From Chloroflexi bacterium RBG_13_51_36 (GTDB lineage Bacteria; Chloroflexota; Dehalococcoidia; GIF9; AB-539-J10), in the NCBI GenBank assembly GCA_001796515.1, contig MGMS01000002.1, positions 1 to 53,145 of the forward strand: a stretch of 53,145 nt of DNA, in the 5' to 3' direction. This document shows positions 43,675 to 51,692 of this stretch, piece by piece; within the stretch, counting starts at the first letter, position 1; each line of letters begins with the position of its first letter. Below the pieces are notes generated by a model. The model was not told where the DNA came from, made no database searches, and worked only from the letters and a program-made list of their open reading frames with translations. The translations under genes and the position numbers were made by a program.

Positions 43675-44031
43675 TTAAGCACTTCTCCCGCAATAAAGCT
43701 CAACACCCCCGAGTATATAGAAATCAGCCGCCCATTTGGATAACCATTGGGAAAAGAATTCCTCAAAGGCTTTGCTCTCCCTGGACTTTCCCCATTCCTC
43801 GAGGCTGGTTGCATCTAAAATGCCGATGTAACTGAACGGAGGCTTTATCGGACTTGGTGGGCTGCCTTTCTGGCCATTCCCCTGTACTCCTCCCATCATT
43901 TTGAGGAGTGTAAAACTCTTCGACCCGGGCAAGCCAATCAGCAATGGCCCTTTGTAGTCTTCACACCACTTCACATAGTCCTTCTCTTTGACATCGTCCC
44001 TCAGGTTGTAAAGAATAATCTCCTTGGCCAT
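43675..44031 (-). CDS. Conserved hypothetical protein, 118 aa
   Basis: GGAGGCAACAAGA precedes the ATG. MAKEIILYNLRDDVKEKDYVKW suggests a dimeric alpha-beta barrel (Dabb/REDY-like) fold, with a Trp-rich second half (FEEFFSQWLSKWAADFY). Last gene of the leftward run ubiD-ubiX-lpdD-aldehyde dehydrogenase, so probably part of that pathway. Function not assigned. Confidence 0.65.
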   Translation of the reverse strand: MAKEIILYNLRDDVKEKDYVKWCEDYKGPLLIGLPGSKSFTLLKMMGGVQGNGQKGSPPSPIKPPFSYIGILDATSLEEWGKSRESKAFEEFFSQWLSKWAADFYILGGVELYCGRSA

Positions 44032-44062
44032 TCTTGTTGCCTCCTTCCATGCTCTTGTATCT

Positions 44063-45520
44063 TCAGAAGGGATACTGTCTTGGGGTCCTTTGTATGCTTA
44101 TCCAGCGGAGTTCAGTGAACTCTTCGATAGCGGCCCGTCCGCCGTGCCGCCCATAGCCGCTTTCCTTCATCCCCCCGAACGGGACCTGGGGCTCATCATG
44201 AATGGTGGAGTCGTTAATATGCACCATGCCTGACTCCAGCCTCTCAGCTATGTCCAGTCCCTTGAGAAAATCGCCTGTAATCACACCGGCCGAAAGTCCG
44301 AAACGGCTATCATTAGCCACGCGGACTGCTTCATCAGCATCTTCAACAACTATTATCGGCGCCACTGGTCCAAAGGTCTCCTCGCGGGCAATGTCCATAC
44401 CTGGACTAACATTGGTCAGCACAGTCGGGTAGTAGCAGCGCCCGTCATATTTGCCGCCACAGACAAGCCTGGCGCCCTGCTTAATTGCCTCCTCTACCTG
44501 TTTGTGAAGCTTATCAACCTGTTTCTGATTGATAAGCGGTCCGATGACGGTATCCGGATCTTGAGGGTCTCCTACTTTCAGTCCCCGGACCTTCTCCACG
44601 AACTTTTCAGTAAAATGAGCAGCTAACGGTCTTTCCACAATAATTCGTTTAGAGGACATGCATACCTGGCCCTGGTGATTGAAGCGGCCGAACGTAGCCG
44701 CATTGACCGCATAATCAATGTCAGCATCTTTCAAAATTATCAGCGGATCGTTCCCGCCCAACTCGAGAGTCACTTTCTTGAGGTGCCGTGCCGCTTTTTC
44801 GGCAATCTGCCTGCCTACCTCGGTGGAACCCGTAAAGCTGAGCCGTCGCACCTTGGGGTGCTCGATGAATTCATCCCCCACCTCCCCGCTAAAGCCAGGC
44901 CCGTTGGTTACGACATTAAATATCCCCTTCGGCAAACCAGCTTCCTCAAAGACCTCAGCCAAAATAATACCCCCGCTGACAGGTGCTTCTGCCGAAGGCT
45001 TCAACACCGTGGTATTGCCGCAAGCCATTGGCAGAGCCACTGCCCTCAAGGAGAGAATCAACGGAGCGTTCCAGGGCACAATCGCTGCCACCACACCTAC
45101 CGGCTGGCGTATGGCCATGAAGAAGGCTCCCGGAAGGTCAGCCGGTATAATCTGGCCGCTGATAGCGTGCACCTGAGCAGCGGCTTCGCGGAGCAGACCG
45201 GGAATAAAGCCGGTCTGGAACATGCCCCAGCCAAAAGTACCACCGGTCTCATGGGTAACAACGTTAAGAATCTCTTGCTGTCTCCTCTCAAGGATATCGG
45301 CGGCTCTCAGAAGGTATCTCTGTCTTTCGGCCGGTGGCGTGTGTGACCAATCGGGGAAGGCAGCCGCGGCAGCGTCACATGCTTTCCTGGCATCTCCCCT
45401 TTTGCCGGAAGGTATCCTGCCATAAACCTCACCGTTATAAGGATTGTAATCGTCAAAGGTCTTGCCATCGATAGCATCAAGCCATTGTCCGTTTATGTAC
45501 ATCTGATAAACCTTAGACAC
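44063..45520 (-). CDS. NAD(P)-dependent aldehyde dehydrogenase
   Basis: 485 aa of the ALDH superfamily: PWNAPLILSLR, KPSAEAPVSGG, FTGSTEVGRQIA, catalytic Glu in LELGGNDPLII and nucleophile Cys in NHQGQVCMSSKR, EETFGPVAPI near the end. It resembles aromatic (benzaldehyde/vanillin/salicylaldehyde-type) dehydrogenases. Its place beside UbiD, UbiX and LpdD suggests that the aldehyde is aromatic; that is inferred. Confidence 0.9.
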   Translation of the reverse strand: MSKVYQMYINGQWLDAIDGKTFDDYNPYNGEVYGRIPSGKRGDARKACDAAAAAFPDWSHTPPAERQRYLLRAADILERRQQEILNVVTHETGGTFGWGMFQTGFIPGLLREAAAQVHAISGQIIPADLPGAFFMAIRQPVGVVAAIVPWNAPLILSLRAVALPMACGNTTVLKPSAEAPVSGGIILAEVFEEAGLPKGIFNVVTNGPGFSGEVGDEFIEHPKVRRLSFTGSTEVGRQIAEKAARHLKKVTLELGGNDPLIILKDADIDYAVNAATFGRFNHQGQVCMSSKRIIVERPLAAHFTEKFVEKVRGLKVGDPQDPDTVIGPLINQKQVDKLHKQVEEAIKQGARLVCGGKYDGRCYYPTVLTNVSPGMDIAREETFGPVAPIIVVEDADEAVRVANDSRFGLSAGVITGDFLKGLDIAERLESGMVHINDSTIHDEPQVPFGGMKESGYGRHGGRAAIEEFTELRWISIQRTPRQYPF

Positions 45521-45578
45521 AGTTCACTCCTCCGCTCTAAGATTCTGAAAGAGACAGGTATCTGTCGTTGCCGAAGGT

Positions 45579-45953
45579 CTAATTGACGTGCTTTTGCTGA
45601 TTACATACGTCAACAATTTCGCTTATTGCACTCCTGGTATTCGCCAGAATCTTGTCTATTTCTTCGCTGGTGATATTATCGAGATGAACACCGGCAATAA
45701 CGCAGACAGCCCTCTTAATAGATTTACTCAGCAAATAGGCAGCTTCCCCAGCCAGGGCATCATCCTTATGTCCCAGCCTGGTAATTACGGATACAGAAGC
45801 TCTTTCCTGTTCACAATCGTAATCTCCTATGGCCACAGCCCCTATATGAGCGTTCCGGTTGTAAATACGTACCACCAGGTCGCTGCCCATGCTATTTACT
45901 GTGGCATGAATCCTGACTCTGCCTTTCCCCTTGGTCAGTTCGTATTCAACCAT
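45579..45953 (-). CDS. LpdD-like prenyl-flavin chaperone
   Basis: 124 aa. YELTKGKGRVRIHATV, VRIYNRNAHIGAVAIG, TRLGHKDDALAGEAAYLL and IAGVHLDNITSEEID match the small LpdD/subunit-D family that accompanies UbiD-type gallate, phenol and hydroxybenzoate decarboxylases and helps load the prenylated FMN. Thirteen bases after ubiX on the same strand. The match is from memory of the family, not a search. Confidence 0.8.
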   Translation of the reverse strand: MVEYELTKGKGRVRIHATVNSMGSDLVVRIYNRNAHIGAVAIGDYDCEQERASVSVITRLGHKDDALAGEAAYLLSKSIKRAVCVIAGVHLDNITSEEIDKILANTRSAISEIVDVCNQQKHVN

Positions 45954-45966
45954 ACCGTATCGTTGG

Positions 45967-46560
45967 CTAATAGGTGCTCAAGTTTTCGTCTTGTTTGGCC
46001 ATGCCTGGCCATCTCTGGAAGAGAGTGTGTTCTATGCCAAATACATCCAGCATCTTGCCCACTGTATGGTCGACGATATCTTGAATTGTCTGCGGCTTAT
46101 GGTAGAAAGCCGGAGCTGGCGGCATAATAATGGCTCCCATCTCACACAATCTCTCCATATTTCTCAGGTGACCTAGATGCAATGGCGTTTCTCTCACCAG
46201 TAGAAGCAACGGTCTTCTTTCTTTAAGCGTAACATCGCCGGCCCGGATTAGTAGATTTTCGCTGTATGAGTTAGCTATCGCTGACATCGTCTTTACCGTG
46301 CAGGGAGCAACTATCATTCCGTCTGTCCTGAATGAGCCGCTGGAAATTTGACCTCCCATGTTCCTGATGTCATACGAAGAGCTGGCTAACTGTTTTACAT
46401 CCTCTATGCTTCTGCCCGTTTCATATTTGATGATCGCTTCCGCAGGCTCGGATACTATGAGGTGCGTTTCTACATTCTTAACGGAGGAAAGCACTTCGAG
46501 CAGTCTAATACCGTATACTGCTCCTGATGCGCCGGTAATCCCGACTATCAATACAGTCAT
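45967..46560 (-). CDS. ubiX: Flavin prenyltransferase UbiX
   Basis: Makes prenylated FMN from reduced FMN and dimethylallyl phosphate for UbiD. 197 aa: GITGASGAVYGIRLLE at residues 7-22, VSEPAEAIIKYE, GSFRTDGMIVAPCTVKTMSAIA, and RETPLHLGHLRNME, MPPAPAFYHKPQTI. Overlaps the ubiD end by ATGA. Its prenylFMN is presumably used by the adjacent UbiD. Confidence 0.95.
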   Translation of the reverse strand: MTVLIVGITGASGAVYGIRLLEVLSSVKNVETHLIVSEPAEAIIKYETGRSIEDVKQLASSSYDIRNMGGQISSGSFRTDGMIVAPCTVKTMSAIANSYSENLLIRAGDVTLKERRPLLLLVRETPLHLGHLRNMERLCEMGAIIMPPAPAFYHKPQTIQDIVDHTVGKMLDVFGIEHTLFQRWPGMAKQDENLSTY

Positions 46561-48005
46561 GCCTTCTCACCGTATCCGTGTTTGCGCCATATATCGAGGG
46601 CCTTCCGTTGAACTTCGGCCGGGTATGATTGTCTGAAAGAAACCCGTTTCGGCACGTCAGCCGTACCCCAATCCAAAGGCCAGGTACAATCAAAGTAGGC
46701 CCTGGCACCTAACCTGGTTCTTCGTTCCTCCTTATTCAGCCAGGGGACGATACTTATTACCGGCGAGTGCTCCAGTCTCACTATTCCGCGCGTCGGATGA
46801 CATTTGGTTATCAGGGCGTGAGATACCTCGTTCAAATCAAAGGGGTCTACATCGTCGTCGACAATCACGATATACGGTGTCTCATGGCCGATGCTGCCTG
46901 AAGCCCAAATCAGGTGGGCGATATCCTCAGCCACGCCCGGATAATGCGCTTTATTGACTGCCACGATGGCCAGCATGTGGGTGGTAACCAGGGGCACAAA
47001 GACACCGGTCACCGGCTTCCCTTCTTTTCTCATGAGCTCCAGAATCTCTGCCGCTTTTGTCATGGAGAAAACAGCGTTATCATCGACAGGGATACCGCAG
47101 CAACTGCAGGTCAGTATCGGATCGTTCCTATGTGTAACGGCCTTTACTCTTATTACAGGCCTGGGCTCTCTTAGTCCTCCCATGTAGCCGGTGAATTCTC
47201 CAAATGGGCCTTCGTCCATTGTGTCATCAGGTCTCAATTCTCCCTCTATTACTATTTCAGCGGTTGCCGGCACTTCAAGGTCCAATGTCTCACACTTCAC
47301 CAGTTCGACAGGCTCCCCCCTGATACCTCCTGCTACATCAACCTCGGAAACTCCGACCGGCAAGGGGCTTGCCGCACACATAGTCGATATTGGCTCAACC
47401 CCTATGGCAATAGCAACTTCCATCGCCTTGTTTTTGGGCAGATAGCTCCGATCACGTATAATCCCGAGGTGTTTGGCCAGGGAAGCCAGTAATATGCCCA
47501 CGGAATTTCTGCTCTGTAGCATATGCCGATACATTCCCCAGTTCACCCAACCAGAATTTGGGTCCTTCACGATGGTGACGTGCCACGTGCCGATATAGCG
47601 TCCGCCATCGCCTTCATGCTGCATGGGAACAGGGAATTCGAGCAGGTTGACATCGTCACCTGTATGAATATTCTCCTTGCAGGGGCCGGTGCTCACCAGC
47701 ACGGGTTTTATTTGTCTCTGTCTTCTTCGTGTGTACTCCTCTATCAATTCTCTCGGGCGCGTATCCGGCTTCATGTCCATGCTGATCGCCATCCGTCTGA
47801 AGCTATTAGCACTATTGCCGAATAGCCTGTATCCCTTTGGATACCCCTTGATCTTCTGGAAGATTGGGGCCGGCAATCCCTCCTCTGCCGACCTGCGAAG
47901 GATAGCCGACGCCTCGAGATTCCAGTCGACCTCTTCCTCGATTTTGATAGCTTCCCCCTCTTTCTCTAACTTGGCAATAAACTCTCTCAAATCCTTGAAT
48001 GGCAT
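46557..48005 (-). CDS. ubiD: UbiD-family decarboxylase
   Basis: PrenylFMN-dependent reversible (de)carboxylase of aromatic or unsaturated acids. 482 aa. The catalytic Glu pair is visible in DEGPFGEFTGYMGG near 275, and metal/cofactor residues in NWGMYRHMLQSRN. Sequence alone does not decide the substrate: 4-hydroxybenzoate, vanillate, phenol-phosphate or 3-polyprenyl-hydroxybenzoate are possible; association with LpdD and an aldehyde dehydrogenase favours catabolism of aromatics. AGGAGGAGACAGAGG precedes the ATG. First gene of the leftward operon. Confidence 0.93.
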   Translation of the reverse strand: MPFKDLREFIAKLEKEGEAIKIEEEVDWNLEASAILRRSAEEGLPAPIFQKIKGYPKGYRLFGNSANSFRRMAISMDMKPDTRPRELIEEYTRRRQRQIKPVLVSTGPCKENIHTGDDVNLLEFPVPMQHEGDGGRYIGTWHVTIVKDPNSGWVNWGMYRHMLQSRNSVGILLASLAKHLGIIRDRSYLPKNKAMEVAIAIGVEPISTMCAASPLPVGVSEVDVAGGIRGEPVELVKCETLDLEVPATAEIVIEGELRPDDTMDEGPFGEFTGYMGGLREPRPVIRVKAVTHRNDPILTCSCCGIPVDDNAVFSMTKAAEILELMRKEGKPVTGVFVPLVTTHMLAIVAVNKAHYPGVAEDIAHLIWASGSIGHETPYIVIVDDDVDPFDLNEVSHALITKCHPTRGIVRLEHSPVISIVPWLNKEERRTRLGARAYFDCTWPLDWGTADVPKRVSFRQSYPAEVQRKALDIWRKHGYGEKA

Positions 48006-48311
48006 CCTCTGTCTCCTCCTCTCATTCAGCCTCAGCTTCGTGATGTCCAGCCGGCACGAGTAAGAGCATATTCATGTTCAGCCAGTACATTATAGCTGAT
48101 TCGACGGTTCAACTGCCACAATCATAGAGAACTACCGCAGCCCCCCAGGGTCCCGTTCATAGTGTCATAGAACTCTGCTGCCTCTCCAGTACTGTTGGGA
48201 GGTGCCAAGCCCAAAGTTGCTTCAGTGTCACTGGGACACTCCAGCGCGGCGTTTACAACGGACGTCTACTCGCATATAATGGGGTCGAGCAAAACACCAC
48301 AATCCAGCTTC
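48006..48311. other. 306-base gap between ubiD and tRNA-Arg
   Basis: Contains a minus-strand TATAAT (48094-48089) that probably starts the ubiD operon. No convincing gene. No tRNA promoter with clear -35 recognised. Confidence 0.4.
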
Positions 48312-48388
48312 GTCCCTGTAGCTCAGCTGGACAGAGCGGCTGCCTTCTAAGCAGCGGGTCGAGGGTTCGAATCCCTCCAGGGACTCCA
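48312..48388 (+). tRNA. tRNA-Arg(UCU)
   Basis: Acceptor GTCCCTG/CAGGGAC, D arm GCTCAGCTGGACAGAGC, anticodon stem GCTGC/GCAGC with loop CTTCTAA (anticodon TCT), T arm GAGGGTTCGAATCCCTC, discriminator T and encoded CCA (48386-48388). The 3' 40 bases are repeated at 49604, marking an integration site. Confidence 0.95.
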
Positions 48389-48389
48389 G
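48350..48389 (+). repeat. attL: tRNA-Arg 3' end repeat, copy 1
   Basis: The last 40 bases of the tRNA (from the anticodon stem through CCAG) are identical to 49604-49643. The flanks after both copies stay similar (TGAAGCTAAA, then a hairpin, then GGCACTAA) for about 75 more bases. Confidence 0.85.
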
Positions 48390-48446
48390 TTTTTGAAGCT
48401 AAATAAGTCCTATGCCTAGCCATGGCGTGGGGCTTGGTTAGTAAAC

Positions 48447-48466
48447 GGCACTAATTTGGCACTAAT
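48447..48466 (+). repeat. Tandem GGCACTAAT
   Basis: GGCACTAAT at 48447-48455 and 48458-48466, with a further GGCACTAA at 49702-49709 beyond the other att copy. Spacing of 11 bases fits recombinase arm-binding sites; role inferred. Confidence 0.45.
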
Positions 48467-48477
48467 CTAAGTCTAAT

Positions 48478-48507
48478 TTGTTGCAGAGAAATCAGCGTTA
48501 TTATAAT
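48478..48507 (+). promoter_or_regulatory. Promoter of the first MarR gene
   Basis: TTGTTG (48478-48483), 18-base spacer, TATAAT (48502-48507), 54 bases before the ATG. Confidence 0.6.
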
Positions 48508-48560
48508 ATAAACTGCATATACAGGTAAATTCTCACTGAAATAATGAGGAGGACCCAAAT

Positions 48561-49136
48561 ATGGCGATCAATGTTGAACAGGAAAATACAGTTTTGAGAT
48601 TACGGCTTCTGTTGCGCCGCGTAGGCGATGCGCTTGCTCTTTGCCAGGATTCCCTATATAGTAAATACGGACTTACTTCGGAACAGTTCGGAGTGCTTGC
48701 TTCCATTAAATCCCGGGGGCCTTTGAGGCCAAGTGACCTAGCCGTGATTCTAGAACGTAGCGTAAACAGCATGAGTATGCTGATCGACCGTATGGTCAAA
48801 GCTGGCCTGGTCAGAAGGACAAGGGACAGGAAGGACCGTAGAGTAGTGACTGTGTCTTCGACCGATAAGGGGAAGACAGCCGTTGAACCGGCAATCGTGG
48901 CGGGTTGGGAGCTTATCCATGAGATCCTGTCACCGGTATCATATGATGACCAGCGTGCCCTTGCCAATACGCTTGAGACAATAAAATGCGAGTTAGCTGC
49001 TTACCTGAATCCCGAAATGGATAAGGCTGAAATTATCAAAAGCAGTTATACAAATGACCCCGATTTATATAAACGGATGTTAAAGAACGTTCTTCCCCCT
49101 GGCTATGAAGCGAAACGCAAGCGTAGGGAGAAGTGA
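48561..49136 (+). CDS. MarR-family regulator (within att-bounded element)
   Basis: 191 aa winged-helix repressor. The helix-turn-helix lies at about 65-95 (LRPSDLAVILERSVNSMSMLIDRM) and the wing at RRTRDRKDRRVVTV. GAGGAGG eight bases before the ATG. A C-terminal extension of about 45 residues is longer than in standard MarR and is shared in outline with the paralog at 49822. In Dehalococcoides MarR proteins often control reductive dehalogenase operons, but none is here; its target is unknown. Confidence 0.88.
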   Translation: MAINVEQENTVLRLRLLLRRVGDALALCQDSLYSKYGLTSEQFGVLASIKSRGPLRPSDLAVILERSVNSMSMLIDRMVKAGLVRRTRDRKDRRVVTVSSTDKGKTAVEPAIVAGWELIHEILSPVSYDDQRALANTLETIKCELAAYLNPEMDKAEIIKSSYTNDPDLYKRMLKNVLPPGYEAKRKRREK

Positions 49137-49186
49137 ACACGCGCTAACGGGGCTGCTTCTGAAGATAGTGGCCTAATAAGCTGATT

Positions 49187-49590
49187 TCAATTCTGCAGTA
49201 TCTCTGCTAATTGCTTATCCAGGGTGGAATCTTTCTTTAGGATATCATCAAAAGCAGTGGCAGCTGCTTGCTGAAGCCCCGGTGCGACATGAGAGTATGT
49301 ATCCAATGTTGTACTGATGGTTGAATGTCCAAGTCTTTCTTGGACTATTTTCGGATGTATGCCTTGTTTAAGCATAGTAGTGGCATGGGTATGGCGTGCA
49401 TCGTGAAGGCGGAACCCGCCCGCACTTACGGACCAGTTTTGCCCAAGCATGAGTTATGCTATCCGGCAACAGTGGGCTTCCGTCCCAGTGGCTAAATACT
49501 AGGTCATTTTCCGTTATCGGCGGCAGCTGCAAGTTGTCGCCTGGGCTTAGGACTCTCGAAAAATAATTATCAAGCCGCAGAGGTAGATAT
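49187..49590 (-). pseudogene. Truncated, frameshifted tyrosine integrase
   Basis: Two frames give consecutive parts of the catalytic domain of a phage-type integrase: FSHWDGSPLLPDSITHAWAK upstream, then RLHDARHTHATTMLKQGIHP, QERLGHSTISTTLDTYSHVA downstream with His-x-x-His, His and the Tyr. The change of frame falls in the G/C run at about 49413-49424. The N-terminal half is missing and the fragment begins at the att copy. Hence a dead integrase of the tRNA-Arg element. Confidence 0.82.
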
Positions 49591-49603
49591 CAGTCGCTTT
49601 CCG

Positions 49604-49643
49604 AGCAGCGGGTCGAGGGTTCGAATCCCTCCAGGGACTCCAG
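49604..49643 (+). repeat. attR: tRNA-Arg 3' end repeat, copy 2
   Basis: Exact 40-base copy of the tRNA-Arg 3' end without a 5' half. Together with 48350-48389 it brackets a 1.25-kb interval with a MarR gene and an integrase remnant next to this copy, the standard signature of a tRNA-targeted element. Confidence 0.85.
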
Positions 49644-49661
49644 ATTCTGAAGCTAAAAAGA

Positions 49662-49694
49662 GCCCGATGCCGACTTTTGGCATAGGGCATTTTC
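49662..49694 (+). terminator. Terminator-like hairpin after attR
   Basis: GCCCGATGCC pairs with GGCATAGGGC (one mismatch), followed by ATTTTC. The counterpart after the intact tRNA pairs AAGTCCTATGCC with GGCGTGGGGCTT, a 12-bp stem using G-T pairs. The original tRNA terminator probably is this one, displaced by the insertion. Confidence 0.6.
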
Positions 49695-49821
49695 ATTGAT
49701 TGGCACTAACTGAATTCCGGAATGCAAGAAGTGCTGAATACCAAGGATGGGGGGGTTTCTGAACACGGGAGTGACTGAATCAGGGTCTTAGGGCTTTTCT
49801 TCTCGGCAGGCTCACGTTGGT

Positions 49822-50373
49822 TCAGGCAGTGGTCAGCGTCCTTTGCTCGGCCATCTTCTTGATCAGGCGGTCATGGAGGTCAGAATCATCTTTGAGAATC
49901 CCATCTATATCGGCTCCAGGATTATGATGCTCAAGTAGCCTGTAGTTTAACCTGGTGAACAGACCGATAATGGTATGTGCGTCGTCGCTTGAGAGTGGCG
50001 ACATGATTTTCCGGATAAACTCCACGGATGCTATATTTGCCGGTGTGAGGAGGTCCTCTGCCTTTCTAGTGATAGAGACGTTTACCGCCCTGCGGTCCCT
50101 CCTGTCTCTTGCCCTTCTGAGCAGACCATCCTTGACCATGCGGTCCACTATCATACTGACGCTGTTTGTGCTACGTTCAGCCCAGCGGGCTATATCGGTT
50201 ATTCTGGCAGTGTCCCCGTGGTTCTTTATAGCCAGAAGGACGAAATACCGCTCGGTGGTGAGGCCTTGTACCGCGAGTATTTCGTCCAGACAGTTCTGAA
50301 ACCGCGTGTAGGTCTGGTATACGATTCGAACCACTCTCAAATTGAGGCTTTCAAGTTCTGCGTCTGACATCAT
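49822..50373 (-). CDS. MarR-family regulator, second copy
   Basis: 183 aa from the ATG after GGGAGAAGTTGAAC. DNA-binding region ITDIARWAERSTNSVSMIVDRM and RRARDRRDRRAVNV, plainly related to the 48561 protein (shared ERSxNSxSMxxDRMVKxGLxRRxRDRxDRR). The C-terminal tail (HHNPGADIDGILKDDSDLHDRL) also parallels that protein. Located just outside the right att copy and facing the first MarR gene. Target unknown. Confidence 0.88.
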   Translation of the reverse strand: MMSDAELESLNLRVVRIVYQTYTRFQNCLDEILAVQGLTTERYFVLLAIKNHGDTARITDIARWAERSTNSVSMIVDRMVKDGLLRRARDRRDRRAVNVSITRKAEDLLTPANIASVEFIRKIMSPLSSDDAHTIIGLFTRLNYRLLEHHNPGADIDGILKDDSDLHDRLIKKMAEQRTLTTA

Positions 50374-50515
50374 GTTCAACTTCTCCCTGGTCGTTGGAAC
50401 CCTCTCTTAGACTATGCTACCACCGGGAGGCGCAATCGTCAACAGACCAGGTAAGGACGCGGACTACGCAGGAGACGCGAAGAGCTAGCAGTGCAGAAGT
50501 CGTGAGCTGGCTCCC

Positions 50516-50570
50516 GATTAATCGCGGTTCGTAACCCACCTTAATCCTCCCTTATCCTAAGGGAGGAGAG
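50516..50570. repeat. Palindromic intergenic repeat, copy 1
   Basis: 55-bp unit ending in the palindrome TCCTCCCTTA-TCC-TAAGGGAGGA (50545-50567). Differs from copy 2 at two or three positions. Confidence 0.8.
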
Positions 50571-50863
50571 TTCGAGCTCTCTCATTGCGGGGAGCCCTTC
50601 TGCGGAAGGCGAGGTCGCAATCGCACGGCCCCCCTCGGAGATTGCTTCGCCCCGATTGCATCGGGACTCGCAAAGACATGGAGGGTATCGAGGGGAGGAG
50701 CATAGGGGAAGGCGGGATGATTCGTTTTGGGGAAACGGTTGTTTTTCCTGGAATTGAGCAGCTCTTTTTCGTACGTAGGACGATTGCCTCCGGCACATTT
50801 AGCCCTCAGATCACGCACGATTCGTTTCGCCGGTTTGCCATTTGTTTTTGCGAGCCGACTCTC

Positions 50864-50918
50864 GATTAATCGCTGTTCGTAACCCACCTTAATCCTCCCT
50901 TATCCTAAGGGAGGAGAA
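50864..50918. repeat. Palindromic intergenic repeat, copy 2
   Basis: Second copy of the same 55-bp unit; palindrome at 50893-50915. Confidence 0.8.
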
Positions 50919-51064
50919 TTCTACTGATTCGTTTTGTAAGAATTGCCACTTTTTCTGAAGTTCAATAGTTCTTTCCCATACGTAGGCCGGCCGATTCAGT
51001 TGTTAAAGTACGTACGATTCGTTTCGTCGGTTTGCCCTTTATGTTTCTCGTAACTCCCTACAAT

Positions 51065-51085
51065 TCCCTCTTACCCTAAGAGGGA
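51065..51085. repeat. Palindromic repeat, variant 3
   Basis: TCCCTCTTA-CCC-TAAGAGGGA: 9-bp perfect arms, same architecture as the 55-bp units. Confidence 0.7.
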
Positions 51086-51250
51086 GGACAGCGAAGGGTC
51101 GATTCATTTGTGCGAACCCTCCAGGCCGGCGGAGTGACGTATAGAGGCAAATGGCAGATAAAGCTCAAATAGCAAAGCCCAAATGACAAGTGAAGACCAC
51201 GGGTAGTCGGGAGTCGGTAGACAGTGGAAGAGTTCGTAACTCCCTCTAGC

Positions 51251-51271
51251 TCCCTCTTACCCTAAGAGGGA
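51251..51271. repeat. Palindromic repeat, variant 4
   Basis: Identical palindrome to 51065-51085. It supplies the TAG stop of the neighbouring 111-aa gene (51262-51264). Confidence 0.7.
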
Positions 51272-51597
51272 GAATCTGGTAACAGCCCCTGGGAGCTGGC
51301 GGAGTAACGCAGGGAGGCAATTTCCAGAATCTTGTCGATGACCATTTTCATGTAGCTGCGGTCGGTTCGGTCCAGCCGGTGATCTGCACAATAGTGTTTG
51401 ACCAGTAATCTGGAGGCTTCTCTGATTACGCGGCGGTTACCAGGGTCGTGCCGAAGCGAAGACTGCAACTTGACGCGAATGAACGCTATTTCAGGGGCAA
51501 CGCCTTCCAGATTGGTAATGCTCCACAGTTGGGATGTTTCGGCAGGGCTGAGGGCGCCGGAATAGAAGCCATGTTTGCGGGCATTCCGGTTACCCAT
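51262..51597 (-). CDS. Hypothetical protein with RNARKHGFYS motif, 111 aa
   Basis: Starts at the ATG 13 bases after AGGAGG; a longer frame to 51729 crosses a palindromic repeat and is rejected. MGNRNARKHGFYSGALSPAE is a common N-terminal signature of short proteins encoded near mobile elements and phage-like regions. The rest is helical with conserved-looking basic residues. Function unknown. Confidence 0.65.
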   Translation of the reverse strand: MGNRNARKHGFYSGALSPAETSQLWSITNLEGVAPEIAFIRVKLQSSLRHDPGNRRVIREASRLLVKHYCADHRLDRTDRSYMKMVIDKILEIASLRYSASSQGLLPDSPS

Positions 51598-51671
51598 CTG
51601 GCCACCGCGCCTCCTTTTAATCTGTGTTTGGGTTGCAGTCACGTTTTGAGGAACGTCACCCTCACCTTGTT

Positions 51672-51692
51672 CCTCTCCCATCGAGGGAGAGG
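51672..51692. repeat. Palindromic repeat, variant 5
   Basis: CCTCTCCC-ATCGA-GGGAGAGG: 8-bp arms, related class. It lies upstream of the 111-aa gene, inside the unlikely extension of that frame. Confidence 0.6.

Larger units (their letters stand above)
50374..51261. other. Non-coding repeat-rich interval
   Basis: 888 bases with no convincing gene. Holds two 55-bp repeats, two further palindromes, a diverged tandem duplication (50516-50863 against 50864-51050) and a GATTGCTTCGC/hairpin element near 50640-50680. Several open frames cross the palindromes in either direction and share translated repeat motifs, a sign that they are not genes. Confidence 0.55.

Noticed and set aside
50541-50887. 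Several overlapping frames of 79-101 residues
   Set aside because: They translate palindromic repeats in different frames and have no ribosome-binding site.
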